Of a stretch of 64,000 nucleotides of DNA, positions 43,994 through 54,101 are shown piece by piece. The position numbers and the translations under genes are program-made. Location of the stretch: contig JAULSN010000010.1 of assembly GCA_033439765.1 (NCBI GenBank), positions 1,302,001 through 1,366,000 on the forward strand, given 5' to 3'. Below the pieces are notes generated by a model. The model did not search any database. It was not told the DNA's origin and saw nothing but the letters and a program-made list of their open reading frames with translations. Position 1 is the first letter of the stretch. Every line of letters starts with the position of its first letter. The stretch comes from Lasiosphaeria ovina (lineage: Eukaryota > Ascomycota > Sordariomycetes > Sordariales > Lasiosphaeriaceae).

Positions 43994-44813
43994 ATGATCT
44001 GCCGAACGTGTCTCCGGCGGGCCGCAGGCTTCAGCAGCTCTCGGCTAGCCACACCCTCCTCCATCTCGTCCTCAACCCCAACCGCAACCTCGGGCCTGGC
44101 CCCGTCAGCGCGCGGCGCGTTCTTCACAACCAGCATCCGCATGCGCAATCCCGCGTCCGCAACCTCCAGCAGCAGCAGCACAGCAGCCGAGCTGACGCCA
44201 GTGATACCCACGAGCGACGAGGCGGCAGCAACAGCAGCAGCGGCAGCGGCGGCGGCCGAGAAGCCTGCGCTATCATCATGCAAGGCCGGGACCAAGCTGG
44301 CCGGGCTCAACTACCTCAAGGGGCGCAACGATCCGGAGGCGCTGGAGGACCATGAGTACCCGGCCTGGCTGTGGAACTGCCTCGAGGTGCAGAAGAGGGC
44401 GGCGACGGACGAGGACGCGGATGCGCTCGACGAGTTCTGTACGTTTTTTGTTTCCTTTTTCTCGCACATCTAACAAACAAACCACCCTGGCTGGTCACTC
44501 CGAGAAGAGTGAGAAATAGGGAGAGAGAATGTTTGCTAACACACTCGCCCCCCCAGCCAAATCCCGCAAGGTGCGTCGGTTAGCAGCCAAGCGGCAGCGG
44601 ACCCTCGAGGCCAAGATCCTGGCGTCGGGCGACATGGAGGCGCTGGCGCCCAAGATTCCGCTGGTGAAGCAGACGATCAACCTGCCGGTTGGAGAGGGGC
44701 AGGGGCTGCCGGACGCCCTGCAGGCGGCCGAGAAGCGCGAGGAGCTGCGCGTGGCCATGAGGAAGGACCGCAAGTCCAAGATCAAGGAGTCTAACTACTT
44801 GAAGACCATGTGA
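43994..44813 (+). CDS. mrpl37: Mitochondrial large-subunit ribosomal protein mL54 (MRPL37)
   Basis: Two exons, 43994-44438 and 44557-44813, giving 233 aa. The N-terminus (MICRTCLRRAAGFSSSRLA) is a clear mitochondrial presequence, followed by a Ser/Thr/Ala-rich low-complexity stretch with an Ala run near 80-88. The mL54 core starts at SSCKAGTKLAGLNYLKGRNDPEALEDHEYPAWLWNCLE, then across the intron DEF|SKSRKVRRLAAKRQ, and ends with a basic helix (REELRVAMRKDRKSKIKESNYLKTM). The LNYLKG.DP.AL.D.EYP.WLW signature is specific to yeast Mrpl37 / human MRPL54. The acceptor is preceded by a C-rich tract and a CTAAC branch site. Confidence 0.93.
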
Positions 44814-45237
44814 TGCTACCAAACACCCCCAATTGGCGTCTCTGGCGATTGCCTCCGTCCTTCTTAAGCCTTGCATAAGTTGCTGCTCTGTTTGTGGAAC
44901 CGCCTGCCTAATGACAGGCCATGTGGAGGAGCACTAGTCAAACTGTACAAAAATACAATGTATAAAAAAGGGGCCTCCTTGTGGACGGGATATCTATTAT
45001 TTATATACCTGAGTCTAGCTCAACCGTCACGAGCTCAGTTTCGTATGTGTAAGGCTATTCCCGATGTGTTATCCCTCCACCCACCAAACGCCGCGTGTTG
45101 TCTCCGAATCAAAGACCCCCAGCCCGCCAAAATGCTTGATATTTTTGCTCAAACCTAACCAGTCTTGCCAACATGACTCCTCGGGCAAAACAATCAGTCC
45201 AGAACGCCATGGCCCGCCCCATACAGAAATTCCCAAT
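44814..45237. other. Convergent intergenic region
   Basis: 424 bp between the stops of mL54 (+) and TAF7 (-). Presumed 3' ends only. Confidence 0.6.
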
Positions 45238-46860
45238 CTAGTCCTCGTCGACCTCGCCGATAGACGATTGCTTCAACCTGATTTCCGACCTTATGCTCTT
45301 GATCGTTTCGCCGATTCTCTTCCTCATGATGGGCTGCTGCATCTTGGACAGCTGGTCCTCTTTTTCGGCCAGCTGTTTCTTCAAGTCGGCAATAGCCTTG
45401 CGGACGCCGGCCATCTCGTCGGTCCTGTCCTCATCACCGTCATCGTCGTCCATGCCACCATCGTCACCGTCGTCATCGTCGTCCTCGTCATCGCCCGAAT
45501 CTCCCTCTTCGCCGCTCTCCTCGGTCTGGGCGGCAGGGGTGCCGGTGTTCGCCGTGATGGGTGTGACAGCATCCATCCCAACCGCCGGCGTGGCCAAGTC
45601 CATGGGGTCGGCCGGTGTTCCCACGGCGTCCATGAACTCGGCCTCGAGTAGTGCGTCATCAACTTCGAGCAGGGCTTCGGCGTCACCAAAGTAGTCGTCC
45701 GGCTCTCCCTCGGCGTCAGCCTCGCCATCCTCCTCTTCTCCGGACTCGTATTCGTCGCCGGATCCCCCGTCGTCTTTGTGTTTTTCGTCGACAAACTCGT
45801 ACTTGGTGCTCACAGCCTCCTTGTCAGCTGCAAGCAAGCGCTCGACCTCAGCCTCCTTGTTTCTGATTTCGAGCTTGCTGAGCCGCTTCCTGAAGCGGCG
45901 GTTCCTGGCGTCGTGCATGGGCGGCGTGATTCCGTGAGGCCACCGCAGACCGTGCTCGACCGCCTTGGGTAGCGTGGCTTTCTTGGCTTCCTCCTCGCTA
46001 GCGACTTGGGCAAAGACTAAAAGCATCTGGCAAATGTCTGCAGACTTGACCATCGACTTCTTGTCCCAAGACTTCATGCCCTCGGTGATAGTGGGGAGAT
46101 CCAGCAGAATGGCCGCATATGCCTGGCCCTGGATCGTGAACATTATTCGACGTCCCTCGTCATCCAGGAACTTCATCTGCACGTCGGCACCGCCGTTGCT
46201 CTTAGGAACGCCAATTCTCCGTTCTTGCACAGCTTTTCGCAGATATTCGCAGTGCTCCCCAGGTATCATGCGCAGCAGGAACTGCTCCTCAATGATGGGG
46301 TCGATCTCTCTATCCTCTGCCTCTGAGTCGTAGCCCTCGCCATACGGCCGCGATGGAACCCTCCCCATGGCCTTAACTTTTAGCAAGGGGGTCCTTGCGC
46401 TGTGTAGCTGGCCCGATTTGGCGCCCGTGAGTGTCTTGAGCGTGATCTTGGTCTTCTTCATCTTGGGCTCCAGGCTGGTGCCGTTGGCAAGCGGGGTATC
46501 CTCGTCGTCGCTCTCGTGTCTGGTGGTCCGCTTGGAGGGTAGTTTTGACCTGGGCTTGGTCTTTGTGATCTTCGGAATGCCCGCCTGCGCGTTGCCTTCC
46601 GCAGGCCGAGGAGTCCCGCTGGGCAGAAACGGTGGTGGTTTTGGATCGGCAGGTGTCGGTGGCAGCGATTTCCTGCCGACTAACTTGATTTTTGGAAGCC
46701 CAGAGGGTGTCTGGGGGACGGGAGACGCGGCAGTATGGAAGCCAAAGCCTGGGGTGGGTGTGGAGGAGGTAGAGGCTGTGATAGTTGCTACGCTCGGATC
46801 TTTGTTGATCTTGAGAGTTAGCCGCTTTGGCGGCGGCGGCGGTGGTGGTGGCTGTTCCAT
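45238..46860 (-). CDS. taf7: TFIID subunit TAF7 (TAFII55/Taf67)
   Basis: Intronless, 540 aa, ATG at 46860 (MEQPPPPPPPPKRLTLKI). A Pro/Lys-rich N-terminal region precedes the TAFII55 domain, residues about 185-350: IIEEQFLLRMIPGEHCEYLR, VQMKFLDDEGRRIMFTIQGQAYAAILLDLPTITEGMK, KSADICQMLLVFAQVASEEEA and HGLRWPHGITPPMHDARNRRFRKR. The C-terminal third is highly acidic, with an alternating Glu/Asp run (DDEDDDDDGDDGGMDDDDGDED) and a final helical coiled segment (KAIADLKKQLAEKEDQLSKMQ). TAF7 contacts TAF1 and restrains its activities within TFIID. The size is close to yeast Taf7 (about 590 aa). Its neighbour, divergently transcribed, is TAF3. Confidence 0.94.
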   Translation of the reverse strand: MEQPPPPPPPPKRLTLKINKDPSVATITASTSSTPTPGFGFHTAASPVPQTPSGLPKIKLVGRKSLPPTPADPKPPPFLPSGTPRPAEGNAQAGIPKITKTKPRSKLPSKRTTRHESDDEDTPLANGTSLEPKMKKTKITLKTLTGAKSGQLHSARTPLLKVKAMGRVPSRPYGEGYDSEAEDREIDPIIEEQFLLRMIPGEHCEYLRKAVQERRIGVPKSNGGADVQMKFLDDEGRRIMFTIQGQAYAAILLDLPTITEGMKSWDKKSMVKSADICQMLLVFAQVASEEEAKKATLPKAVEHGLRWPHGITPPMHDARNRRFRKRLSKLEIRNKEAEVERLLAADKEAVSTKYEFVDEKHKDDGGSGDEYESGEEEDGEADAEGEPDDYFGDAEALLEVDDALLEAEFMDAVGTPADPMDLATPAVGMDAVTPITANTGTPAAQTEESGEEGDSGDDEDDDDDGDDGGMDDDDGDEDRTDEMAGVRKAIADLKKQLAEKEDQLSKMQQPIMRKRIGETIKSIRSEIRLKQSSIGEVDED

Positions 46861-48013
46861 CTTGAAGAAGACGGCTTATCAAAGCTCAAGGTGGTGTGGT
46901 TTCCTGCTCGCTGAGAGATGTCGGCCGACTTTTCGTGCAAGTGGCTGCCCGAAGTGAGGAAGCACGCCGGCGTGGTCGTGGGCCGAAATGACGGAAGGTC
47001 ACCGCAAACGGGACGAACTACCAAAGAGATCACACATCAAATAAAGCTCGGATCTTGGCAGACGGAGGGCACCTGCAAAGCAGCGGATGCAGAGTTTGCG
47101 ATACGCTTCGCATCTCAAGGGAATAGGTGTCGAGAATATCGCGACGGCGCGGTGTCGTTCGCCACAGAGAATCGACCTAGGCTTTGAGCATGTCCAGATG
47201 CGCCGCCCAGAACAAGAACACTGCACGTCAACGCGAACAGGCGGATTGGAGCTCTTGGCGAGAGGGAAGCGAGAGGGAAGGCCTGTGAGCGGTCCATGCG
47301 GGAGTTCACCTTAGCGACGTAACATTCCACCGCACTCCATTGTATCGGTACATTGAACAGAAAATGGATAGGTCCTGTACAGTACGTATGTACAGTACGT
47401 ACAATACTGTACGGAATACGTACCCCACCAAACCTACGCTAAGAACAATGCCCCGTTTTGGTGCTCCACATTTTCCCGTACTTTGACGGTTGAACATCGC
47501 TGAGCAGAAGCAAAGGGAAGCAGTCGACGCGGTCTTTCGTGACGGCGAGGTCGACAAGTCAGATGATATACAGCATAACAATAACCTGGTTATGCCCCGA
47601 TGACATCCGCAACAATCCGCCTCTAGAGCAATAGACGGCAGGGTGGGTATTTTGATTACTGTTAGGTCTGAAGTCGGTTATCGGCGAAAGTTGAGCCAAA
47701 GAGTCTGAGCAAGCTTCCATCGCATTATGGCGAGACAGCACCGGCTGTGGTCATAAGAAAACAAGAGCAAGGGAGGTGTGGCAAGCCCTTGAACAACAAA
47801 ACTGTTCTAGGGGCCTAAATACCTACGTATTCATCTCAGATCAACCACAGCCTCGCTACCCCTCCATCTCTTAGTCGCGAGAGGCCTGAGGAGGAGACAT
47901 CTTCCACTCACTCACTCATCACCCACTCGCCTACCTAACTCCTGCTTTGGTACCACATTCGCCAACATCAGCAATCTCTCTCTCACACACATACATCCGC
48001 GACCACGACCACC
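46861..48013. promoter_or_regulatory. Shared divergent promoter region, TAF7 / TAF3
   Basis: 1,153 bp between two divergent TFIID-subunit start codons. It contains a perfect tandem 13-mer TGTACAGTACGTA (47376-47388 and 47389-47401), followed by ATACTGTACGGAATACGTACC. No gene lies between. Confidence 0.65.
47376..47401. repeat. Tandem 13-mer TGTACAGTACGTA, two perfect copies
   Basis: Two adjacent identical 13-mers, each containing the palindromes TGTACA and TACGTA, mid-way between TAF7 and TAF3. A related CAGTACGTACG word occurs near 10543. Confidence 0.9.
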
Positions 48014-48784
48014 ATGACGCCGCCGCCGTCGCTTTACCACTCGCTGCTGCGACCAGCGGTGCTCCAAATCCTGCGGGCGACGGGCTACCACGGGGCCAAG
48101 ACGTCGGTGCTGGACTCGATGACGGACCTGACGGGGCGGTACTTTCTGCACCTGTGCCGGCTGACGGCGTTGTACGCGGCGCACAACGGCGTCGAGGACG
48201 CGACGCCGACCATAGTCGAGGTGCGCATGGCGCTGCAGCACGCCGGCGCCCTGCTGCCCGAGAAGACGGAGGAGGAGCAGGACTTTTTGGGCGTCGAGGA
48301 CATGCGCGGCGTCGAGGCCTTCCTCGAGTGGGTCCAGGGCCCCACGAACCGCGAGATCAAGCGCATCGCCCTCGACGGCGACGATGAGGCCGACGATTAC
48401 CTGAATGGTGAGTTAAGCATCCCTCGTTCCTCGCCACTCTCCCGTTTGGCAGACAAGAAGGGCAGGTTTCTAATATCGTCACTCCTCCCCCCTCTCCGCG
48501 CAGCCCTTAAGAAGAAGCACAGTAAGAACGAGGATGATTCTAAGTACATGGGCACGCTGCTCGGGCGGTGCAACGAGCACGGCGATGTGCTGGTCGAGGG
48601 CGGCGCGTTCCCCAGCATCCTTAACTGGGAGGAGCGCCTGCGCGTGGCAGCCCAGCGAAGTCCCAACGACCAAGACGCTGCCGCCGCCGCCGCCCAGGAT
48701 GACGACGAGGACTCGCGGCCGCCCAGCTCGGGCCTCAGCTCGCTGGGAGACCGCAGCATAGCCGACGAGATGGACATGTCGTGA
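48014..48784 (+). CDS. taf3: TFIID subunit TAF3 (bromodomain-associated histone fold), fungal short form
   Basis: Two exons, 48014-48407 and 48504-48784, giving 224 aa. Residues about 6-80 form a BTP histone fold: SLYHSLLRPAVLQILRATGY, SVLDSMTDLTGRYFLHLCRL and PTIVEVRMALQHAGALLP. The region then continues RGVEAFLEWVQGP, matching the equivalent block of yeast Taf3 (RGM..F.DW). Exon 2 begins ALKKKHSKNEDDSKYMGTLLGR and ends in an acidic Ser tail. As in other fungi there is no PHD finger. TAF3 pairs with TAF10 through the histone fold in TFIID. The intron (48408-48503, 96 nt) is in frame and stop-free, so retention would add 32 residues; GTGAGT and CGCAG sites and the clean NA|LKKKH join favour splicing. 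TAF8 is the main alternative identity. Confidence 0.85.
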   Translation: MTPPPSLYHSLLRPAVLQILRATGYHGAKTSVLDSMTDLTGRYFLHLCRLTALYAAHNGVEDATPTIVEVRMALQHAGALLPEKTEEEQDFLGVEDMRGVEAFLEWVQGPTNREIKRIALDGDDEADDYLNGELSIPRSSPLSRLADKKGRFLISSLLPPLRAALKKKHSKNEDDSKYMGTLLGRCNEHGDVLVEGGAFPSILNWEERLRVAAQRSPNDQDAAAAAAQDDDEDSRPPSSGLSSLGDRSIADEMDMS

Positions 48785-49451
48785 CCTGGTCACGAGGCGA
48801 GATGTTTTTGTTGCATGCGCGCTGGCGCGGGAGCGGGGCAAGGAAGTGTGAGGTTCAGAACCGGATGGAGTAGAGGCTGAGTGAGCAAGAGGTGAGAAAA
48901 GACGGAAGCGGAAAAAGAAGCATAGCGATGGCGTTCTGGGCTGTAAAAGGGAAAAAGGAGCGGCGTGTATCATAGGTTGCTGTTCATGATTTCCAGTATT
49001 TATTGTGTCTATTATTTACTTCGTCTGTGTTCTGGGACCAGTGAAGAGGAGAGAGCGAGCGATATGTGTGTGGGCTACCTCGGCCGAATTATTGTACTGT
49101 TTCTGCATGGACATGAGAAAGCATGAACTGTACCGAGTGCCGAACTGCATATCACACTAATTCTTATATGAAGAACGTCCTGCGTAGTAAGCCTTTTCTT
49201 TCTTTCTCTTTTCGACTAAACCTGCCATGAGACTGACGACGGTAAACAGTCTAGTCCTCTTCTCTCAGATAGATCAAAGCTAATATGCTTCTCTGGATCT
49301 AGCCAGTATCTATCTAGATTCCCGTTGTTCACAGGATCAACTAACTAGGTGGGCATGGCCGATATAGCGCTTGACATCCCGAGACATATTTCCAACCCCT
49401 CGAGAGCACAACGCAACCTAGGTAGGCAGGCGGGGAAACAATAGAACCACA
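48785..49451. other. Convergent intergenic region
   Basis: 667 bp between the stops of TAF3 (+) and the GH15 gene (-). It is T-rich around 49190-49215. No gene is seen. Confidence 0.6.
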
Positions 49452-52127
49452 TCACCTCCCATACTTCTTCTCCGAGACGCGGTCCAGATTGAAGGCGGCG
49501 CTGATCAGGGCCAGATGGCTAAAGGCCTGGGGCGTGTTGCCCAGCTGCTCGCCGCTGCGCGAGATCTCCTCGGAGAACATGAGCAGGTGGTTCGAGAAGC
49601 TGAGCATGTTCTCGAATAGGTTGATGGCGCGCACGAGGTACTTGGGCTCGTAGACGCTCGCGCGCGTCATTGCCTCGACCAGCCAGAACGTGCACATGCT
49701 GAAGGCGCCTTCGCGGCCTCCTACTCCTGTTTGTGTGTAGTGAGTACATTAGCTGAGACGTTGGGTATATATTCGCTCATCTGATGCTGGGTCCTGGTGG
49801 CATAAGAAATAAAGGAGAGGGAAGAAAGGGGGAGGGGTAACTTGCCGTCTTCAGACCGCTCTGTGTCGTAGCGGTACACCAAGCCGGTGCTGGTCAGGCC
49901 GCCCTTCTCCGGGGGCAGCATGATGCGGTCCATGGTCTGGACGAAGCGCGGGTCGTTGGGGGCAATGAAGAAGACCAACGGGGCGATGAGGATGGATGAG
50001 TCGAGCGTGGTGCGGCTCTCGTAGCTCTGCACGAAGCACTGCATGTCCTTGTTGTAGCCCTTTTCCATGATCTCCTCGTACAGCGTGTCCCGCGCCTCGA
50101 GCCACTTGGCGCGGTTCGGGCACGGGAAGTTGCGCTTCTCAGCGAGCCGGAGCCCGCGGTCAAAGGCCACCCACAGCATGATCTTGGAGTAGGTGAAGTT
50201 CTGCTTGTTGTTCCGCACTTCCCAGATGCTCATGTCGGGCTCGTTGACAATGGTGAGCACGTAGTCGAGCATCTCGCGGACCGACACCCACAGGTCCCAG
50301 TGAATCGGCTTGCCATACTTGTTGTAGAGGTAGACGGCGTCCATGAGCTCGCCGTAAATATCGAACTGCTGGTGAAAGGCGGCGCCGTTACCGATCCGGA
50401 CGGGCCTGCTGCCCCGGTAGCCGTCCAGGTGCGTCAGCTCGTTCTCGGGGATGTCGGTTTCGCCGCGGATGGTGAACATGATGGGCAGTCCGCCGTCGGC
50501 CCCGCGAGACTTGAGAAGCCGCTCACTGATGAAGTTCATGTAGGCGTCGGCCTCTTCGGTGAAGCCGAGGCGCAAGAGGATGTAGATGGTAAAGCTAGAG
50601 TCGCGAACCCAGGAAAAGCGGTAGTCCCAATTCCTTTGTAAGGGCCATCTTGAAATTAGCTCTCGTTACGCGCCGGGTTGGTGTTGGTGGAGGCAGCAAC
50701 ACTCACCTAACACCGCCGATATCCTCAGGGATGGAGAAAGTCGGGGCCGCAATGATGGCGCCGGTGGGCTCGTACGTCATTAGCTTCAAGATCATGAGAC
50801 TTCGGCTCACCACCTCCCTCCACCGGCCCTTGTAGCTGGATTTGTTGATCCAGTTGTACCAGTAGGCCTGGGTGTCGTGCTGCTGGCTGTCGAGGACCAG
50901 CGGGGTGATGGTCTCTGTGACATGGTTTGGGAGGTCGTTCCGGAGGACTAGCGATACGGCCTGTCCTTCGGAGATCTTGATGGTGGCAACTATGCCCTCA
51001 CCCAGCATTCCGGGCCTTGCCACCTTCTTGAAGCGGACAATAGGGCAATATTTGCCGTCGTCCTCGCCCTTGTCGACGCTGACGTCGAGCTGAAGGTTGA
51101 CCGTCTTGGAGTGGAACGTTACCGCCTTGCTGCGAGTGGCATGGGCGCCGCTCTCCTCCTGGAGGATTTCCGTCGTGTGCGGCTCCGATGCGTACTCGAA
51201 CGCAGGGAAGATCTCGACATCGAGCTCCATGGAGCCCCTGATGCACTCGACGCGGCGGACGAGCCATTTCTTGAGCTCTTCCTGCACGCTGGTCATCTCG
51301 CGGTAGGCGCTCTGCTTGGGGCCTTTGAAGAGAACCTTGGCCGTCTTGGGGCGAGGGAAGAAGTCGACGAGATCAACCGCGCCATCGTCATGGATGTACT
51401 TGGTCTGGAGGATGTTGGACGAGGCCAGGTACTGCTGCTTGGTGGTGCACGACAAATGTTTGGCTGGGTGGATGCTGAAGTGGCCACCTTTGTCCTTGTC
51501 GAGCAGACGACAGAAGACCGAGGGTGAGTCGAACTCGGGCCTGTCGGTGAGTTAGGTTGCTGTTGTCATAGAAAATAGGGGGCTGCAGGCTCAAGATGCC
51601 GCCCCTTTCCCCTTTTTCCCTTCCCTTCCCCCCTCATTTCCAATGTAGGTTTTTGCTTTGGGTTAAGAAAGGAGAACAAAAAGGAATAGGAAAGCAAAAA
51701 AGACGAAAAAGATGAAAAAAAGAGAGAAAGAGAATTAGAAAAGGAGAAATGGCCAGAGCAGGCCAAAAGGCGGCCCAATGCTGAAGAACTATCTTAACAT
51801 ATCAACAAGCCTCAGTTTTTTGTTTTGCGTCGCTTGTAGCATGTGATATTTGACAGTTTGGGGATCAGACGCCCCGCCGTGAACAAGAGAATGAGGGGTT
51901 CACCAACGTCAACGTCCCCCGCCATTGTCTGGGCCAGGTCGGACACGAGCACAACCCAGAACCTGAATCTAGACTCACCAGCACATAAAGTCGACGCTGC
52001 CGTCCATGCCAACGAGTGCACAGGTCCGCATATTTCCAATGAGGCCATAGTTCTCAATGGGAAGGTAGCCGCCGCCGTGCGAGCGCATTTGGCTGGCGCC
52101 GCTCTGCGTTGAGTTTTGCGGTGACAT
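49452..52127 (-). CDS. Glycoside hydrolase family 15 protein (trehalase/glucoamylase-like, cytosolic)
   Basis: Four exons: 52127-51979, 51540-50707, 50633-49846 and 49726-49452, giving 681 aa. The N-terminus lacks a signal peptide and enters the GH15 beta-sandwich directly: [20 protein letters not shown], then [18 protein letters not shown] across intron 1. The (alpha/alpha)6 barrel carries [19 protein letters not shown] (about 328-345), [43 protein letters not shown] and [19 protein letters not shown], ending [12 protein letters not shown]. These are the blocks of bacterial-type GH15 trehalases and glucoamylases. The likely substrate is an alpha-glucoside, but trehalose versus glucan cannot be settled here. 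Intron 3 begins GC (G|GCAAGT), fixed by [10 protein letters not shown]. Intron 2 uses an AAG acceptor; an alternative AAG 15 nt upstream would add five residues. Confidence 0.9.
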
Positions 52128-54101
52128 GGTGATGGTCCGACTGCAGTAGCCGTTGGGTTGACCGGCTTGAGTTGATTGGCTTTGGTTTGGAATGCAACAG
52201 TGCCACAGATTGCACCGACGCGGTGCGTAGACGGGAGAGAAAACAAAGGCAAACCTGATACCTTCGGTTACCCTAGACGGACGGATAGGTCGGACTGGAG
52301 GCTAAGGAAGGAACCAAAACAACCTAAGGCTGGGGGAAAGGGGTGTCGGGGCCGTAGCTAGCAGTAATGACGCACCGGCAGGCCTGGGAGGATTATTGAC
52401 GGACGATCTCAACGGGGCCGGCCTAATAAGCATGTAATCGGGGCGATCGGGACGGATGAGTTAAACTAGAGATTGACCGGAAATGCTGCCGGTTTTGAAG
52501 GCCGGCCACCGACATCAAACAACTACGAATACATTAGACATTAGGTGACACTGGAATCCGAATAATGGCTCACTAAGTGCCCGGTCAGCATTGGCAAGTG
52601 TAGCCGCAGCCCGCCCGTGCCAGGTCACAAGGCTTTCGAATTGACGCAGAGTGTCCAAGGTGCAGGGCCAGAGTGAGGCTTCTCCCCCGCCTAATGATGC
52701 AGCTAGGACGGGAGGCACCTCCTGAGTCAGCACCCCATCGCCACCTGGAACAGATACCTTACCAGCTACCTTACCTACAACATCACAGTGAATCGGCTTA
52801 TTTTCGTCCCACGAGCGACATCCAAGGCCTACCTACCTATATATAGCCCGGTACATACATGAGTACACGTGTAAGCAAGAGAGGGAGCGTCGTGCTTTTA
52901 TTGGGCTACGCCAAGGTGGATTGGTGCAAATAACCATGCTTGTATCATGACCACGATGGGTATTTCCATGTATTTTTTGTTCAGTGCACAGGCGATAAAA
53001 GCGAGCTGCAATTCCTCGTAGCTTGGTGTGCAAAGGCCGCAGCACAACTATCTCCGCCTGCCTTGGGTTAACCAGCATCCAAGTGGCCGGGTAGAGAGGC
53101 CAGGTCCACTGGGGTCTTCCTCCTCTACAACCAGCATCGAAACGGCCGTATGAGTGCCAAGAACCGCAACCTAGGATACCTTAGATGCCTGACTTAATCC
53201 GTACCTTGGCTGATTGACAAGGGGCGTTCTTCAGCGCCAGACGAGACCGACAGAAACTGCCAAACTCGGAGCTGAAGGGAAAGAGCACTCCCATATTTAA
53301 GTCACAGACAAAGCTCATCGTCAATTGCTATGGGATGCGGAGTATTCATCCGAGGAGAGTTGACCAACATTCCGTAGCACAAACAAATGCGATGTTGTAC
53401 ATACATGCGGAGCGAGTGGGCGGCACCAACAGGCACTCCAGCGCTGTGTCTCAAACTTCAGTGCCTCTGATTCGCCTTGAGGCGCTCAAGTCGTGTCGGA
53501 CTGGGAGGTCGCATTGTCGTTGTTCTTTTCTAGTCAAGGGCATCGACCTACATACGTATTGGGCTAGGCCGGGTTGTAAATCAGATGGATGACGAGAGAC
53601 GAAAGCCATCCCATCCATTCTGTATGGTTCAATGATTGTTCCGGCGCCGGCCTCGCTCCGAATGTACAGTACGCGTGTATTTTCTTAGGTTAGGCCTGGA
53701 GGTTGTAATTGTTAGTGTTTATATTGAATTGGCGCCACAGTCGCCTCAGTGAGGGCAAGCCTCCGCGGAGCTCAACGTTCCAGCGCCTTGGAGAGAGGCA
53801 CTTAACAGAGGCTAGCAGGCACCCCGGTAGCATCCGCCTTGGCATAATGGCTTGAGCGATGGACTCCCCCAGCTTGCTCAGCAGGGAGCCCGGCTGATCT
53901 GAACAAGCCAAGCCAATCAGCCCACGCCTCGCGACCCCGCGAACTCCACCGCTATCCCTGACTTGGCTGGGTCTGTGGTCCTGTGAGCGATGCTAGCAGC
54001 GACCGGCCAGAGCTTACCGAAAACGCAGCCCGTCACAGCGTGCACAATTGGACAACGATGAGCCCGAAAGGACATGCTGCTGCGGTGCATCCACCTCAAG
54101 A
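52128..54101. promoter_or_regulatory. Divergent promoter region, GH15 / SLC35C2-like transporter
   Basis: 1.97 kb between divergent starts. It contains CTACCTTACCTACA and CTACCTACCTATATATAG runs near 52768-52848. The small frames here have no family resemblance. Confidence 0.5.
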
